A stretch of 64,000 nucleotides of DNA. Source: Aspidiotus rigidus (lineage: Eukaryota; Arthropoda; Insecta; Hemiptera; Diaspididae). How positions within the stretch are numbered: the stretch's first letter is position 1; every line of letters begins with the position of its first letter. This document shows, one piece after another, positions 12,841 to 25,821 of this stretch. A program made the position numbers and the translations under genes. The notes beneath the pieces are model-generated. The model was not told the origin of the DNA, ran no database searches, and saw nothing but the letters and a program-made list of their open reading frames with translations. Where the stretch lies: contig JAVHKY010000009.1 in assembly GCA_035079385.1 (NCBI GenBank), positions 558,001 to 622,000 on the forward strand. Direction: 5' to 3'.

Positions 12841-15800
12841 AATTTTATCAAAATTTCAACTTATTATCTAAATTTTAAGTCTAACTTTACTTTTCTAAAT
12901 TTCGGTTGTGTATTATCATCTTTAATTTAACGTCCTGAACTAAATAGAATTGCTGTTACGTGTCTGTACTCCTAACTTATTATTTATTATTCATAACACC
13001 GTGTTACACCTTCTGACACTTTTGTTTTGTTTTGTAAAAAGAACACGCATTGGTGTTGAAATTTGTGATGTCATCCATGACGTCACTTGCCAGGGTGAAG
13101 CACAAAAAGAACACTCTTCAACTTAACAACAAGTCTACAAGTTTAGTGATGAAAAGTGACTGAAGTCAGGACAGATAGAACGCAACTAATATAGGCCTAG
13201 TTGGTATGATATATGTATGTACTTATAGGCACGTAAGAGTTGTACGTAGTGCAGTTTTGGCGAGGTACGAGCATTGAGCAGGGAACACAGTAAGCGACTG
13301 CACGCGATTATATTAAACAACGCTAACTGTGCGTATAGGCTTGTATGAATCAGTCTATCGAGTACCTAGGTATAATAGACTAATTTTATCGCATAAAAGT
13401 TCAATGCGCGCAATCACATTTTACAGAAAACCAAGTTCAGATTATTACGACTTATGAGAAAGAAAGATTCAACAGTTAGACGCGGCGTGGAAATTTGGTT
13501 TCTGCTTGTACCTACGTTCTTTATATTATGATGGATGATCGAGTTCGAAATTGGTTATCGATTCAAAATGCTGTACGGTCACCTTATTTGTGCAACTTTT
13601 TAGCACATATTGGAGATCTGTAAACACAATATTGTTTAATACTTACGGTCAGTACCTATTTTCAAACCATCGTACTAATAAAAGAGAGTTCATGTGTTTA
13701 GTACCTATAGCTAATAAGACGATGCGTTTATCTGAGGGAACTTGCCTTCTTATATACTTTATTGTGCAAGTATTTTCACGTGACTTACGAATACATTGTA
13801 TTCAACACATCACAGAATATACTATCGTATATGTATTCGCTTGCATAATCGCTCGCATGTTGGTGGCTCGCGAAAACGAAAAAATATGTGCATTACGAGC
13901 TAGCGACGATCGATGATTATAATAATACTCGTAATACTTTATTTGACCTTGTCTTCTCTCTTTTCTTAGTCCACCCTTTCCGACCAAAGGTTCACAAATC
14001 TCATGACCTTATCATCATGTGATAACATATTCCTTCGCTTCGCCGTCAAAAAGACAGTATGTAGCTCTCGTTTTCCTTATTCAAACTGAATAAACGTCAC
14101 TTTTAGGCCTAAAATCCCAAAATCGCGCAAAAAGTTGCAGAATAGAACAGAAACGAAATGATGTGAAGAACGTTACCCATTTCAAAAATATAGGTAGTCT
14201 ACCAAGAGTAAAAGGTAAGTGCCTACATATTCATTGAGCCGAAAATGAAGACGCATATACGCGTGCTGTGTGATAATCGCGTTTCAGTCATCTTTGCCGA
14301 GAATGACGACACAAGCCTTTAGAATGTACCTTACCTTCACCGCATACATATATATGTGTACCTATGTAGCGGGCGAGATGAATGCGTAATATTTGAATAG
14401 ATGGATACACTTCACTAACCACCGTAGAAAAGCCAGCAGCTTCCGTTCATTGCGGGAAAGTGCTTCCGAATTCAGGTTTTGTTTTGATTGGATGTGGATA
14501 GGTATAGGTATTCATTATTCGTACTTGCGGTATATGTATTATGTTACTTATCAGTCAGATTAGCGTTTAGTCCTGACACTCTCACGCTTTCTCGTCGGTC
14601 GCGTCGTCGTCTCCAAATGTATACGGGTACATAATATTTCTTACGATATAGACGCCACGACGACGCAAAGTACTTATAGGTAGATATATACGCTCAAAGT
14701 GTGCTTGATTTTGGTAAAATTATTTTTGAATTTTGCGCGGTTGATGTGATTCGAATCGAAGAAATAGAATCTAAACCTAGAAGCGGCGGAATATAGAAGG
14801 CAGGCAGGCGATTCGGTTCGCATTCTTCTGTTCAATATTATATAAATAGCGAGCAAACAAAGCCGAGGCGAATTTAAAAAATTAGCCACTGATTTGAATA
14901 AGCACTCGTGAGTGCAGTGTTACAATTTGGTTAAGGGTATTATGAATGTAAAATGATATTTCGGTGAGCAATGTTGACTGTGGGTACAATTTATGCGCGA
15001 GTATCAACGCGAAAACCAAACTCGTATGTATAGGTAGGCTACACAAATTTTTCAGTAATCGATTTCAGGCTGAACATTAGAAAGACGCGTCGCGTCGCTT
15101 TGTTACCGAGTTTAACCTAGGTCACGGTTAATCCGTTAAAACAGTCGTTCCATTAACGTTACATACCTATAGGTACCTAGTGTCTACAGTTCGTGTCTGA
15201 ACACGCACCATACGTTCATCATTAACCACAATATAATGTAGTAGTTTTTGACACGGTCACCACCATCTACCACGTGTACACAAGTACAGATATTAACCAC
15301 CACCGCCATCGCCGAGCAATTTGACCCTAGCGCCGCGCCGTACCACTAAGATTTTCGTTCCACATCGTTGAAGGTATTCATTCGTGAACTAAAATTGAAC
15401 AATTTCTTTCCGTTTTCTCGAAAATCAAATTCAAAATTACCGTACCTATACATGGATAACGTGAACATTTTCTCTCCATTTGAAAAGATCTATTACCTAT
15501 TTAAAATGAATACAAAAAAAAACTTTCGACAGTGAAATATCCGATCTTCTTAGACTTTTCTTTTTTTTTTTTCTTTCTCTCTACAAATTGAAGATATCCA
15601 TTCGAAACCCAGAAATCTTTAAAATCAAGTCCATAACTTGGGAACCTGTACATCTCTTATGAGAGATTTTTACACTAAAATTATAAATCGGATTGGATTG
15701 TGAAATGTCAGTTTCCATGAAACCGATTAGCTCTCACACTTTTTTTCAAAAAAATGGATATACGTGTGTTTACTTCTAGAGTTTAAAGAGAAAACTTCTA

Positions 15801-17498
15801 CGTTAAACAGTCTTTGAGTACTTAATCCTTATTTGAAATTCTTTCCATAAATTTCTCAAGGAGGATTTTTACATAAAATATTGTTTCTTTCAGCAGATTC
15901 AACTCTTTCATTCTTTCTGAAAAGGGCGTAATTTCTAATACGGATTGCATTTTGTATAACAGTCATGAGAATCAAGGGTAGAAGTAGACGTTGAAGAAAG
16001 TTGGAGCCCATGAAGGATACTCTTCTAGGTTACATCACAAGGACATCGAGCTCGGAAAAATGTTCTTCATAGAATTATTCACAGAGTGGTAGACAACGAT
16101 TCATATCGAAACTACTATTGAGAGAAAAAGGTACATCTCTATTCAAAAATGTGAACTAGAAACTCTGATAGGATGCAATATTTCAAATCATTCTTAATTC
16201 TTACAAGAGAAGTACCTCAGACGAAGTCATACTCAAATTTTGTAAATTACTCCGATTGAATTACTCGCTTGAGTATGAGTTCGTCTGGTATATCTGGTCA
16301 TAAATTGAGAAACCGCATTGATTCTAGAAGTACCTCAATTGAAAAATAATTTTCAGATTGATCAAATTATTTATTTTACTTGACTGCGCAAATATACAGC
16401 AACGAGCTGGAAATTTAGGATCGTGAACGTTTTTCTCTCTTACTCTTTCATGTTGTCTGTCTGGCTATCCGTTCCTTTCTCTCAGACTGTATTTCTGTTT
16501 TGTTCGATTCCCCTTTTTGTTTTTCATTTCCGAAATCCAAGAGGAGCCAATTGAATCAAGAGATGAGAAAAATCTACAGGAACAAGCGGTGACAAGCTGT
16601 CGAACCTGCTAGAAGGGAAAGAGTACATTTTATTTAAATGTATCTTCATAATAATTTTGTACTTCCCTTCACAGGCGCGGATTTACGGGTACCTTTGGGC
16701 GGGCGGGGGGGGGGGGGTTATTCCATTGTTCAACAATTTTTTTCCTCGCTCCGCTAAGAAAATATAATCAGTTTGGACAATTTCAGTCTTTTTGGAAGTA
16801 GAATGTAAATTGGTTTACAATGGTTAGATATCCCACCATGCGTTTTTTAAATTAATAAATATTTCGAACAGAAGTCTAGCCTCAATCTTAATCTTATACA
16901 GCGTTATTGTTTTCTTCTCAGGGATGAGACAAACAACAAAAAATTTGAACTACCTAGATTTTCTACATTTTTGAAGTTTGCCTATTTCATGACGATAGAA
17001 CGCGGTCGCCTTGTAGAAGAACTCATGAAATTTGATTTGCGCATTCCCTCTCAATATAGTGAATACAGTCTGTAATATTGCCATAAAGTAATCTACTTAA
17101 AAAAATTTTCGGATTTCCTATTCAAAAGTACCTACCCGTAAATAAAAATTGCAACTTTTTAATTTTTAAATTATGCTCTGTCTAGTGTTTCTTGTATTAA
17201 CAAATATTATGTTAGGCATTTTAGTATTACTACTCCTGTTAAAATCGAGAGAAAGTCAAGAATTTTGTTTATAGTTTTCATAAGTCCAGACGGAAGGGTG
17301 ATGCGACCGATTAGAAAAATCGCATTCATGATTGAATTTCTAACTACGAGTAAATTATTTCTAGCAAATATTCATATTATCCAGAAGAAGATCTTTTTTG
17401 ATAGAACTTTTTCGTCCGAAAAAAGTTTATATATTGTTGGGGACCGACGTTTCGAACGTTCTACGTTTCGGACGAAAGTGTTCTAAAATTTGGTTGGA
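12841..17498. other. Non-coding DNA, no gene recognised
   Basis: No recognisable gene. Small structures only: a 22-bp imperfect palindrome containing TGACGTCA at 13065-13086, a 19-bp inverted repeat at 16218-16236/16269-16287, and a G-rich run near 16700-16720. Confidence 0.5.
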
Positions 17499-19280
17499 GG
17501 TCAAAAACCCGAATTGAATCGCCCGACAAGCCTTTTAACCGACATATAATTTACCCGACATTTATTTTACCCGACGTATATCTCGTCCGACGCATTTTCG
17601 TCCGTCGAGTGAATCGTGTTATTGGATGTGTTTACCTAGCAATTGTAATAATCAGTTGACCCGCGAGAGACATACCGTAATGCAATCATAAGTAACTTTA
17701 CAGTCACAGCAAACACAAAGAAAAAACCAAAGGAAACGGCGAAAATAGTTAACAATAAGTAAGTGATCAACGGCTTCATGTACGTCCGTTCTCCCGTAAG
17801 AGGCAATCGCATGTACTGGGACCGCCGGAAAGTCCGGGCAGGAGAGTGTACAGCACGGGCTGTAACAATGCGCCCTGCTCGGGCTCTAGATCCCATCGTT
17901 GTCGTTTCTGGTCCGACCACGTCCAAACACCAGCACCCACCGAACCAAGAAGCGTGCCAGGCGGAGGCCGTACTGGAGAACGTCGAATAACAAGCCGAAG
18001 CAAATCCCGCTCAACCATCGGCGCAAATAGTCCGTGATGCATTAGCAACAGTACCACGGGGTGTACTTAGTCAGCTCCCGCTGAGAGATACTATACGGAA
18101 AGCTATTAGACGTGAGGGGCGGAAAACTTTGCCGCCAAACCCGTAGTCCCTGGAGGATCTGGATGATGTTCCTCAACAATTCCGCGAAACCTTGGTGGGA
18201 GACAACTTCCTGCTCTGGGACAATAGAGATACGAAGGAAGAGTTCTCGTTTTCGCAACAAGACGAAATATTTAACTCCTCTGCAGAAGCACGACATGGTT
18301 CGTTGATGGAACCTTCAGAACGAGTCCCACTATATTCACACAAATTTTTACCATTATCGGGGTACGACGGCGGCCCGCTGCAGGAGGGGCCGAGGGCGGA
18401 GAGACGCCGTTACCGTTTGTCTACGCGCTACTGGAGGGCAAGCACGAAGAGGAGTACGCACGAGTGTTGGCAGCCGTAAAGGATGCGGTCGCCCTCTATC
18501 ACGTGAACGCGTGTACGCCCCCCAGAATAATGTGCGATTTTGAATCTGCCATTTTGAATGCTTGCCGAGAAGCGTTCCCTCATGCTCAAATTAGCGGATG
18601 TTTTTTTCACCTTCACTTGGATTGCAGGAAAGTTACAGCGATCCGGACGACGACACGGCCAGAATGAACGCTAAGATGATGATAGCACTCGCATACTTAC
18701 CAGTCGCTGAAGTACCCCGTCTGTTTGTAACTGTACGTGATAATGCTCCAGGTGAGATGCACCCGTTATTTGATTACTTCGATCGCTACTACGTGCGTAG
18801 CGTGCCACCCCGTGGCCGTCGGCGCGCTGTCGCTCCTCGATTTCCATCTCCACTGTGGAATCAATATGAAGCGTTTGTTGCCACAAAATTAATAATATTA
18901 GTGAAGGTTGGCACAATCGCTTCAGGGTGACAACTGGGAAACATCACCCCAACCTCTACGCCACACTCGAGGAATTCAAGAAAGAACAGTCGAACACGGA
19001 AGTATGCATTGCGGAGCTAAGTTTCGGAAGACGAGTGAAGGATTCCCCGGCTCGGAAGTGGGTGACATTGCAGGATCGAATACGCAGCACTGTACTCAAT
19101 TATGACGAGTACGCCGACGACGACAATGAAGTCGATTATTTACGCAATCTTGCGCACATTGTAGTTGTACATTAATAAATAAAAAAATTGTCAGGATTTG
19201 TGCTGTCTGGTAGTGCGATTTCGGGTGAATTGAATGTCGGGTAAAACACTTGTCGGGTGATTCGATTCGGGTTTTTGACC
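17499..19280 (+). mobile_element. Mutator-like DNA transposon (MULE), degenerate, with inverted ends
   Basis: The 1,782-bp element is bounded by 42-bp terminal inverted repeats (17499-17540 and 19239-19280). The left end reads ggtcaaaaacccgaattgaa and the right end is its near-exact reverse complement (about five mismatches over 42 bp). Subterminal acccgac/gtcgggt words recur. Inside is a broken transposase with FLYWCH and MULE segments. The expected 9-bp target duplication is not visible in the flanks (ttggttgga versus ctaaacgaa), so it has eroded or the true ends differ by a few bases. Confidence 0.85.
17763..19175 (+). pseudogene. MULE transposase pseudogene with FLYWCH zinc finger
   Basis: Segments lie in different frames. 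(1) 17763-17880 matches a FLYWCH finger (NGFMYVRSPVRGNRMYW, then ECTARAVT); a stop sits directly upstream and the second cysteine region reads YWDRR, so a zinc ligand is lost. (2) 18192-18295 reads GDNFLLWDNRDT. (3) After a frame change, 18296-18667 carries the MULE core: WFVDGTFRTSP with the first catalytic Asp, then VYALLEGKHEEEY, then CDFESAILNACREAFP with the second Asp, and GCFFHLH. (4) 18620-18930 and (5) 18927-19175 continue the C-terminal part in two other frames (WHNRF, then RVTTGKHHPNLY). At least three frameshifts make it non-functional. Such transposases bind the element ends and cut in the nucleus. Confidence 0.85.
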
Positions 19281-22200
19281 CTAAACGAAGATTCTGAAAT
19301 TTATTTCCAAAAATGTCAATTTCGTCGTCTATGAAGTTTCCCTTTTCTAAACAGAGAATAGTCATTTGGAGAGGTCAGGACGCGAGGTTTTTTTCTAATA
19401 CATATTTGTCATTATTGAACAGTTTTTGAAAACCTAAGCCAATGCTTTTCAACCAAAGTTGTATGAAGAGAGGGATATATGTTATTAATCTGAATGTAAT
19501 CAATTTTCACTTACAATTCATTTGAAAAAATGAAAAAACCTCTAAAACTGACGTGTTCTAGCATACCTCGACCATTCAGTTTGACTGAAAATAAAGTAAT
19601 TGGAGGGGGGCAGGTGACGCGCGAAGCGTCGAGTTTTCCTCTCGAACAAAGATTCACGTAGTTTGTTCCGTATCTTCTTTCTTGACATTTTACAAAATCT
19701 GTTTTCTCGAGCCTAATATTTTCTTTAATAATGCGTAAAAATTTATTTACGTCGAATTTTTCAGTGAAGGATATCGGAATGTTCGATCCTTTGATCTGTA
19801 TTGTGATCTCCATTGAAAATCCTATATTTTATTTCTAACCTCTTTCTCTTTCATTCGCCCGATTGAGATTTTATTCAACCAGCAAGACGTTCACTAGAAT
19901 ACGGAAATATTTCTGACCTAAAAATCAGATTTCATACATCGATACTGTTCAATTGTAGGTGCCGATGATTCAGTACATTAATTGCACCGCCCTTTATGGT
20001 GAGTTTTAGTTCTTTTTTTCAACCTTGATGTAATGGATTTATAGATAGGTATTGTAATAAAGCAAAGGTATTAAGAGGTACATAAAATATAATAATATGA
20101 GTACATACAGACACACGTCCATCTTATGTAGAGTATACCAATTGTTATCGTCGAAGAATGAATAGTCGAATAGACGAAAACATAATACGATAATCGATTA
20201 TGATCGATGGGTGCACGTTTGCGGTGCGTGATTAATGATCGCTCAAAATTTATAACTGACATTTCTCACATCGGTCGTCCAATGGTTGAACCATTCTCTC
20301 ACCTCTATCGCGTCATTTCGTCGCTGTGTAGCTCTCTTTTCTGCACGCTGCATGTCTCGCTGTTGTACTAACTCGTGCACTATAGTAGGTAAAAAATGAT
20401 TTAGGAGTAGATATACCCGGAGGAATCGAATTAACCTATGTGTATATGCAGGATCAAGGATGAGTTAATTTCATCATACTAAATATCTGTAGACAATTAT
20501 TTTTCAGCGCGCGCAATAACATCGTGCGACTCGACGCGAAGAGTAAAACATCCGCAAACCTGCGCCTCTCCACCATACTGTACATCAGTCACTCACTATA
20601 CCATACGGTAAAAGAACGTAATATATGCATAGACGTAGACGATAGAAATGAGGAGAACAAGAGGAAACGAAAAAGACAAATTAAGGGAGAAAAGAAATAG
20701 AAGAGTCGACAATTGTGCCACGAATATGAACGATGACAGCGTGGTGCCACGATCAAGTCGACCCAGTCGAGCTTACGTCATATCGTGTTGAAGGCAGATG
20801 TGACGCGTTGACGGCTGTAAAATAATAATCTTTCATACGAAATGTAATAATCTATGACCACTGAGGAAGTTCTCCTTGTAATACGCGCGCGTACACAACG
20901 TTTACGTTTCAAAAAAGAAATAAACCAGGTTAAACGACATCCAGTACTTGAGGCCAGTCATAAATTTCTTCATATCCTGCAGCTATACGCGAACATCTTT
21001 TGAAATGTTCGAAATTTTTCGAGAAATCGGCCAGCAACTAGATCTGACTTATTATTCGATGATGATTTAGCGAAACTAACCAATTAATAAATGCGAAGAA
21101 AGATTATATATTACCTACGGTATAGGTAGGTACTTTAATAAAACGCGCGTGAATAGATTGAGCCGAGTGACCGAATAAAGAAGAAGAAAAAACAATTCCT
21201 ATAATGGAGAGCGTTCCGAACTGAGTGCGCAAAGAGAATGGAAACCAGTTTCACACGTCGCTGTCATCGTAAACATCACAAAGATCGCGTCGCATAGGAA
21301 GTTGTTACGACTAGCTAAAAGTTTTCAGGCGGGTGTTAGATGTTAATCAGCCGGAGCAAAAAACTTTTAAGAAATACTGTGTTCTGTAAAATACGTCGCG
21401 GCCGGCACAATTAATATACAAAAATACTAATTTCTTGCTGTATGGTGCATAATTTGCTAAATAATTTGGGAGAAAAACAGATCGAACTTTCAGTTTTGTA
21501 CGGCCTCAATAACAGCATGTACATCATAAAAGAGTACTCATAAATTGACCGTTCGTCATTTTTAAATAAACACCTACAGTTATTTTGGCCGAGACTTGAA
21601 TTCGAACTTGGCGCTTGAAAACTTTATCAATGATTAACACTATAATATACGTATCTTATATATCTTCTCTGAAATGGGAAGAATAGATTAATGTTACTAT
21701 ATCTCCCGTACTTTGTTCTCAGTTGTTACCAAACAGTGCAGTGGTGGTGCCATCATTATTCTATTCCACTAAGCATACGATACCTTAAATGAAAACTTGG
21801 CAATATTTTGTGCGCACAGAATAATTATGCGTTCTAAGTAGGTAATCATCAGTCACCTTTTGATTGGTACAGGAATCAAAAGTAAGGAGATACCTAAGTG
21901 ATGAAAGACAAAATTCATGTTCAAGTAAGAGATACAAGGCATAATTCTTAGTTTCCTTGATGCACGACATTTTGAAATCATCTTTCTCTTTCCAAAATGC
22001 ATATACAACGTTTATAATGAAAATCAAATTCACTTATGTAATTTTCATTAAGGTGTAGAGGGGAAAAACTTCCTCATCGTCTATGTAACGCTGACAATTT
22101 ATATGGAGTATACTTGGCAAAGGTGATTTTCTTGGTGAGATACATTTTTGAATACTTCCTCCATCCCTCGTCTTGTAACCGTGCAAACAGAATCATACTT

Positions 22201-24110
22201 ATTACATAACTAGGTAGTTCAAAGCGACAATTTGGGTTCAAATGTAAATTCAAACGGAAGTATTTCTACTTTTTCAGAAGGATCTACTCATGGTTAACTA
22301 TTGAACCGTACAAAGAAAATTATTCAGAAAATTTTTTGGATTCCTGAAGTTTCGAGACGAAATATGATCATAGCTGTAAATTATTAAGTAGTATTGACTT
22401 TCAAAGAAAATAAAGTCCACTGGAGGATGCCAGTTGTTATAGATTCGCTAAATTCACGTTTGCCTTTGTGAAATATGTAAGAAGTAGTCAAGTACTGATG
22501 AAGAAAAGCTGATGGCAACACGAAAATATGCTTGATTGTTGAAAACAACGCAGCGCAGTGAAACAATTCGAAGGCGTCGAAAAAACTCTTTTAAGTGAGT
22601 CTACACTTTTTAAAAGATCGTTGTTTATAGGTACGATATTGAAACACGTTTTAGAAATAGCTGTCTATATATTCAACTGATGGTTGGCGATTAAATGACG
22701 GTGGGCGGAAATACATAAATGAATAAAATAAAATTATGGAATACATAAATGAATAAAATAAAATTATGGAAAATTTTAATGCGTTTCTAGAATTTAATTG
22801 AAGCGTACTCAGTATTTTATACCTAGTATTTTCCTTTTCGTACCGGTATTTCACTTAGGTACTTCTAACACTTTCAGTTTTCCTCCAATTTTCTTCACCG
22901 ACTAATACGCTGTTTGTTAAAAATATTATTACCTAATTATTAGTAGCCTATTATTATTACTAAGAAAGTAACGTCTATTATTTAAATCTCTATCTTTTCT
23001 CGCGCTCTACCATTCGGAATCGATCATCTGCCTAACGCGGCAAGTTGTAACCCTTCTTTGTACCTATACGGAAATGCGTCTCGAAGTAACGCGAAGAATA
23101 CGAGTACAACAGGTCAAAGGCTATAGTTTTTTAAACGTTGAAGATGGGCAATAAATCTCATTATTTTGAATAATACGGACGAAACACGAATGATAAATGC
23201 TTACCCACTTTGGTATCGGGGTGCAAAAAATGGTACGCGGCCGTGGCATGGCGCGGTGTTTTCTCTTTATTAAAAAGGTGGAAGCTGTTGAACATTTATA
23301 TATACAAGAGTACACTTGGTTTGTGTATACACGGAACTTTCGATATGATTTAAGAGCGCTGGAGATGGGGCAGGTTAAATTGTATGAACCTTTGCACGCA
23401 TTCTTTCGCTCTCATTCTGCGTACTTCTTTGACTTTCATTATTTTCTAGATTTATATTTGTGAACGCGTTACACGCTTCGTCGAATTTTATAAAAAGCTA
23501 ACATTATTTTCTTACCGCATTACACGAACATTTATTTTTATGAAGAACAGTCTTTTATGCGTTTCGAATTGGCCGCCGCCGCCGAGAGAAGATCTGCACA
23601 AAAATGTTCATTGACTTGTTAAAGTTGGGTCAGCCAGGTTAATAAACCAGTTTACCCCTCTCATCTCAATCCCGATTAAATAAATCATAGTAGTCGAAAA
23701 ACGCCGAATCCAGTTGATTTATTTGGTTAAAATTATTCCGCGCCTACCAAATGAAACGAAGAAAGCTGAGGCGATGAATGGGGACGAGAATGGTTCGCGC
23801 TCCGAGACGTATTATGAAGAAACTTTTAATAAATGAATGATACGTGCAGACTCGAACTGTATTTTCATCGGTGACTGTCGCAGTAAATGAACCAACCCGA
23901 AAAACATTATGATACGTATCTAGAAAGTATTCTACTTGAATATTTTACATATTACCGTATCGGTTACTTAGATGATTGTAAATCAGAAAAATGAGGAAAT
24001 GAGTGATCCTAATACCTACCTAGTAAGGATCATATAGATTGCCAATTTACGATCTGTAATTTGTGATCCACGATGCAATATCCAGCTCACCTGCGATTCA
24101 ATCTGCATAC
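19281..24110. other. Non-coding DNA, no gene recognised
   Basis: About 4.8 kb without recognisable coding or RNA genes. The only structure is the 30-bp tandem duplication listed separately. Open frames up to 100 codons are unsupported. Confidence 0.5.
22711..22770. repeat. Perfect 30-bp tandem duplication
   Basis: Bases 22711-22740 and 22741-22770 are identical (unit starts atacataaatgaataaaata). Two copies only; perfect identity suggests a recent event. Confidence 0.95.
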
Positions 24111-24180
24111 TTGATCATTTTTTCGATTTATAAAATTTACTAGAACCTGTATTGGGCGTGAGAATTAAGAAACTCACGGT
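24111..24180. repeat. Dispersed repeat, partner of 31866-31937 (inverted)
   Basis: About 65 bp including tttataaaatttactagaac and gtgagaattaagaaactc. The same sequence occurs in reverse complement at 31866-31937 with few differences. Element type unknown. Confidence 0.85.
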
Positions 24181-24870
24181 TATTAGGGGTTCGTTTTACG
24201 TTATTCATTATCTACTTATCAGGAACTGGTCGAACTCGCATTGAGATTGAAAATTAACAAATTTATTGATGGGCGTTTGTTTTTGTTTTTGTTTTTTTTT
24301 ATATGTAGAAGGAAACTGTATTATATTGGTGGGTACTAAATAGAATAAGTGCTGATAGCAAATGAATAGATGGTAGGTAATTGTTGAAATTAGTTGCAGC
24401 AAAATGAATGAAAGTGGAGTATTGGGCTATACTAGAAGAAAAATGAGTAAAATTATTGAGAGCGAGAATCATATAGATTGGATAATAACAAATCGATTCG
24501 AGTATAGAAGGTTATTGGGTACAATGATGATACCTTTTAATTTTCATATTGGAGCAAATATGTTGCGATACAACGTAAGGCAGTATACAGAGATTACAAT
24601 ACAAAATCTCAAAATGTAAATCAACGCGACAAGACCCACCAAACTGTCTTGCTTCTGAAATGTAATCAAGAAAATGATTATCCAACCCTCCTAACATTTC
24701 GTGCAACGGGGTGCTTGTTTGTTTTATTGTCACGAGCCATTTTTTCTGTTATTAAACAATTCATGTCGTATCTCATCTTCGATCATTTTCGTCCGTAATT
24801 CTCATGATGTCTTCAGTCATTCAAGCATGCTAGGTAAGATTATCAACGAAGTACCAAACCGAGCCACGCA

Positions 24871-24943
24871 GCGCCATTGGTAGTGTAACCGCTTGCGAAG
24901 TCAGGAGTGTGCGAGGTCTCAATCCCGACCGCAGCCGAGAGAA
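24871..24943 (+). repeat. Possible tRNA-derived SINE head
   Basis: ttggtagtgtaaccgc (24877) resembles a degenerate pol III A box, and ggtctcaatcccgacc (24915) resembles a B box, with roughly tRNA-like spacing. Arms do not fold into a convincing tRNA, so a degraded SINE head is the better guess. Weak evidence. Confidence 0.3.
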
Positions 24944-25171
24944 AATCGAATCCGAAGAGGATAGAAAATTGATTTGGGAGAGAGCCGTAATTCAAGAAAC
25001 GATTGGTAAAATGAAAGAAGTGATTGGTAAAGAGAGAAGTGACAAGAAGTGGAATGAAGTTCACAAAGAGGCGCTATTGAATCAATGCGTTTTTGTATGA
25101 AATTACGGTCATCCATAATGACGAGGATACTCGAAAGAGTGAAGTGCGTGGCATTGCCGCACTTTTGAGCT

Positions 25172-25670
25172 TAAGTTAAAGAATAGGAAGACTCGTAAAC
25201 TTGCCTCCCTCCTCTATTGTAAAGCTCTGGCTAGTGAAAAAGATCGTATCGGTGATGGTACCATCCAGCAATTAGAGCAACGTGTCATAAAGTATAGTGA
25301 AACCGAATTCAATAAGGATGAATTGTCCCTCCTGGAGAAGGGTCTGAAGTTTGGGTTGCCCCCTCTTAAAAATCAGGAGACTTTGGCTAACGTTGTGGCT
25401 GATCTTACCGTAAAAATAGGCCCTGGTGTTGATGTCCAAGAAAAATGCGCCGAGATGGTCCGAAACACTCCTCTCCCCAGCGTAAGTAATGCTGGGAGTG
25501 AATTGATTAAGGGCCTGAAGAGGAAGATTAGGGAGGCTGGGTTAATTGTCACAAAAGCTGACAAAGGGAATGCCGTGGTGGTCATGGAGAAGTCTTCTTA
25601 CACTTCCAAGGTCCACGATGTGCTCAGCCAATGCGGAGCCCAAGAAAATGCCCAGTTCAACTTTCCTAAC
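25172..25670 (+). pseudogene. PLE-B protein, N-terminal part
   Basis: The frame is open from about 25172, with no ATG, up to the nested insertion. It reads LASLLYCKALASEKDRI..., then LSLLEKGLKFGLPPLKNQET, then a segment ending GLIVTKADKGNAVVVMEKSS. The ADKGNAVVVM block is typical of the PLE/telomerase-like reverse transcriptase N-terminal region. The frame continues into foreign sequence at 25683 and stops at 25686-25688, so the stop belongs to the inserted element. Confidence 0.8.
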
Positions 25671-25682
25671 TTTGTAAAAGAG
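25671..25682. repeat. 12-bp target-site duplication, left copy
   Basis: tttgtaaaagag, identical to 27491-27502, flanks the nested PLE. Confidence 0.9.
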
Positions 25683-25744
25683 ACGTGAAAGACGAATACT
25701 CCGACGTGGAGTAAAACATGCAAACCGCAGAAAAATAAAATACG

Positions 25745-25779
25745 ACGAGCGCTTTCGGTTAAATAACCATCTTCAAGCC
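25745..25779 (-). ncRNA. Hammerhead-like motif at PLE-A 3' end
   Basis: On the minus strand: cttgaagatgg, a stem ggtt-attt-aacc, then gaaagcgctcgtc. This is the CUGANGA/GAAA layout with the first core base changed (U for C). The inverted repeat of the element begins inside this motif. Confidence 0.35.
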
Positions 25780-25821
25780 TGAAATGAAAGCAACTGACGA
25801 ACAAAAGAGAAGAACGAGGTA

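Noticed and set aside
13551..13916. 121-codon open frame
   Set aside because: No recognisable motif, ordinary composition for AT-rich intergenic DNA, no splice or neighbour support.
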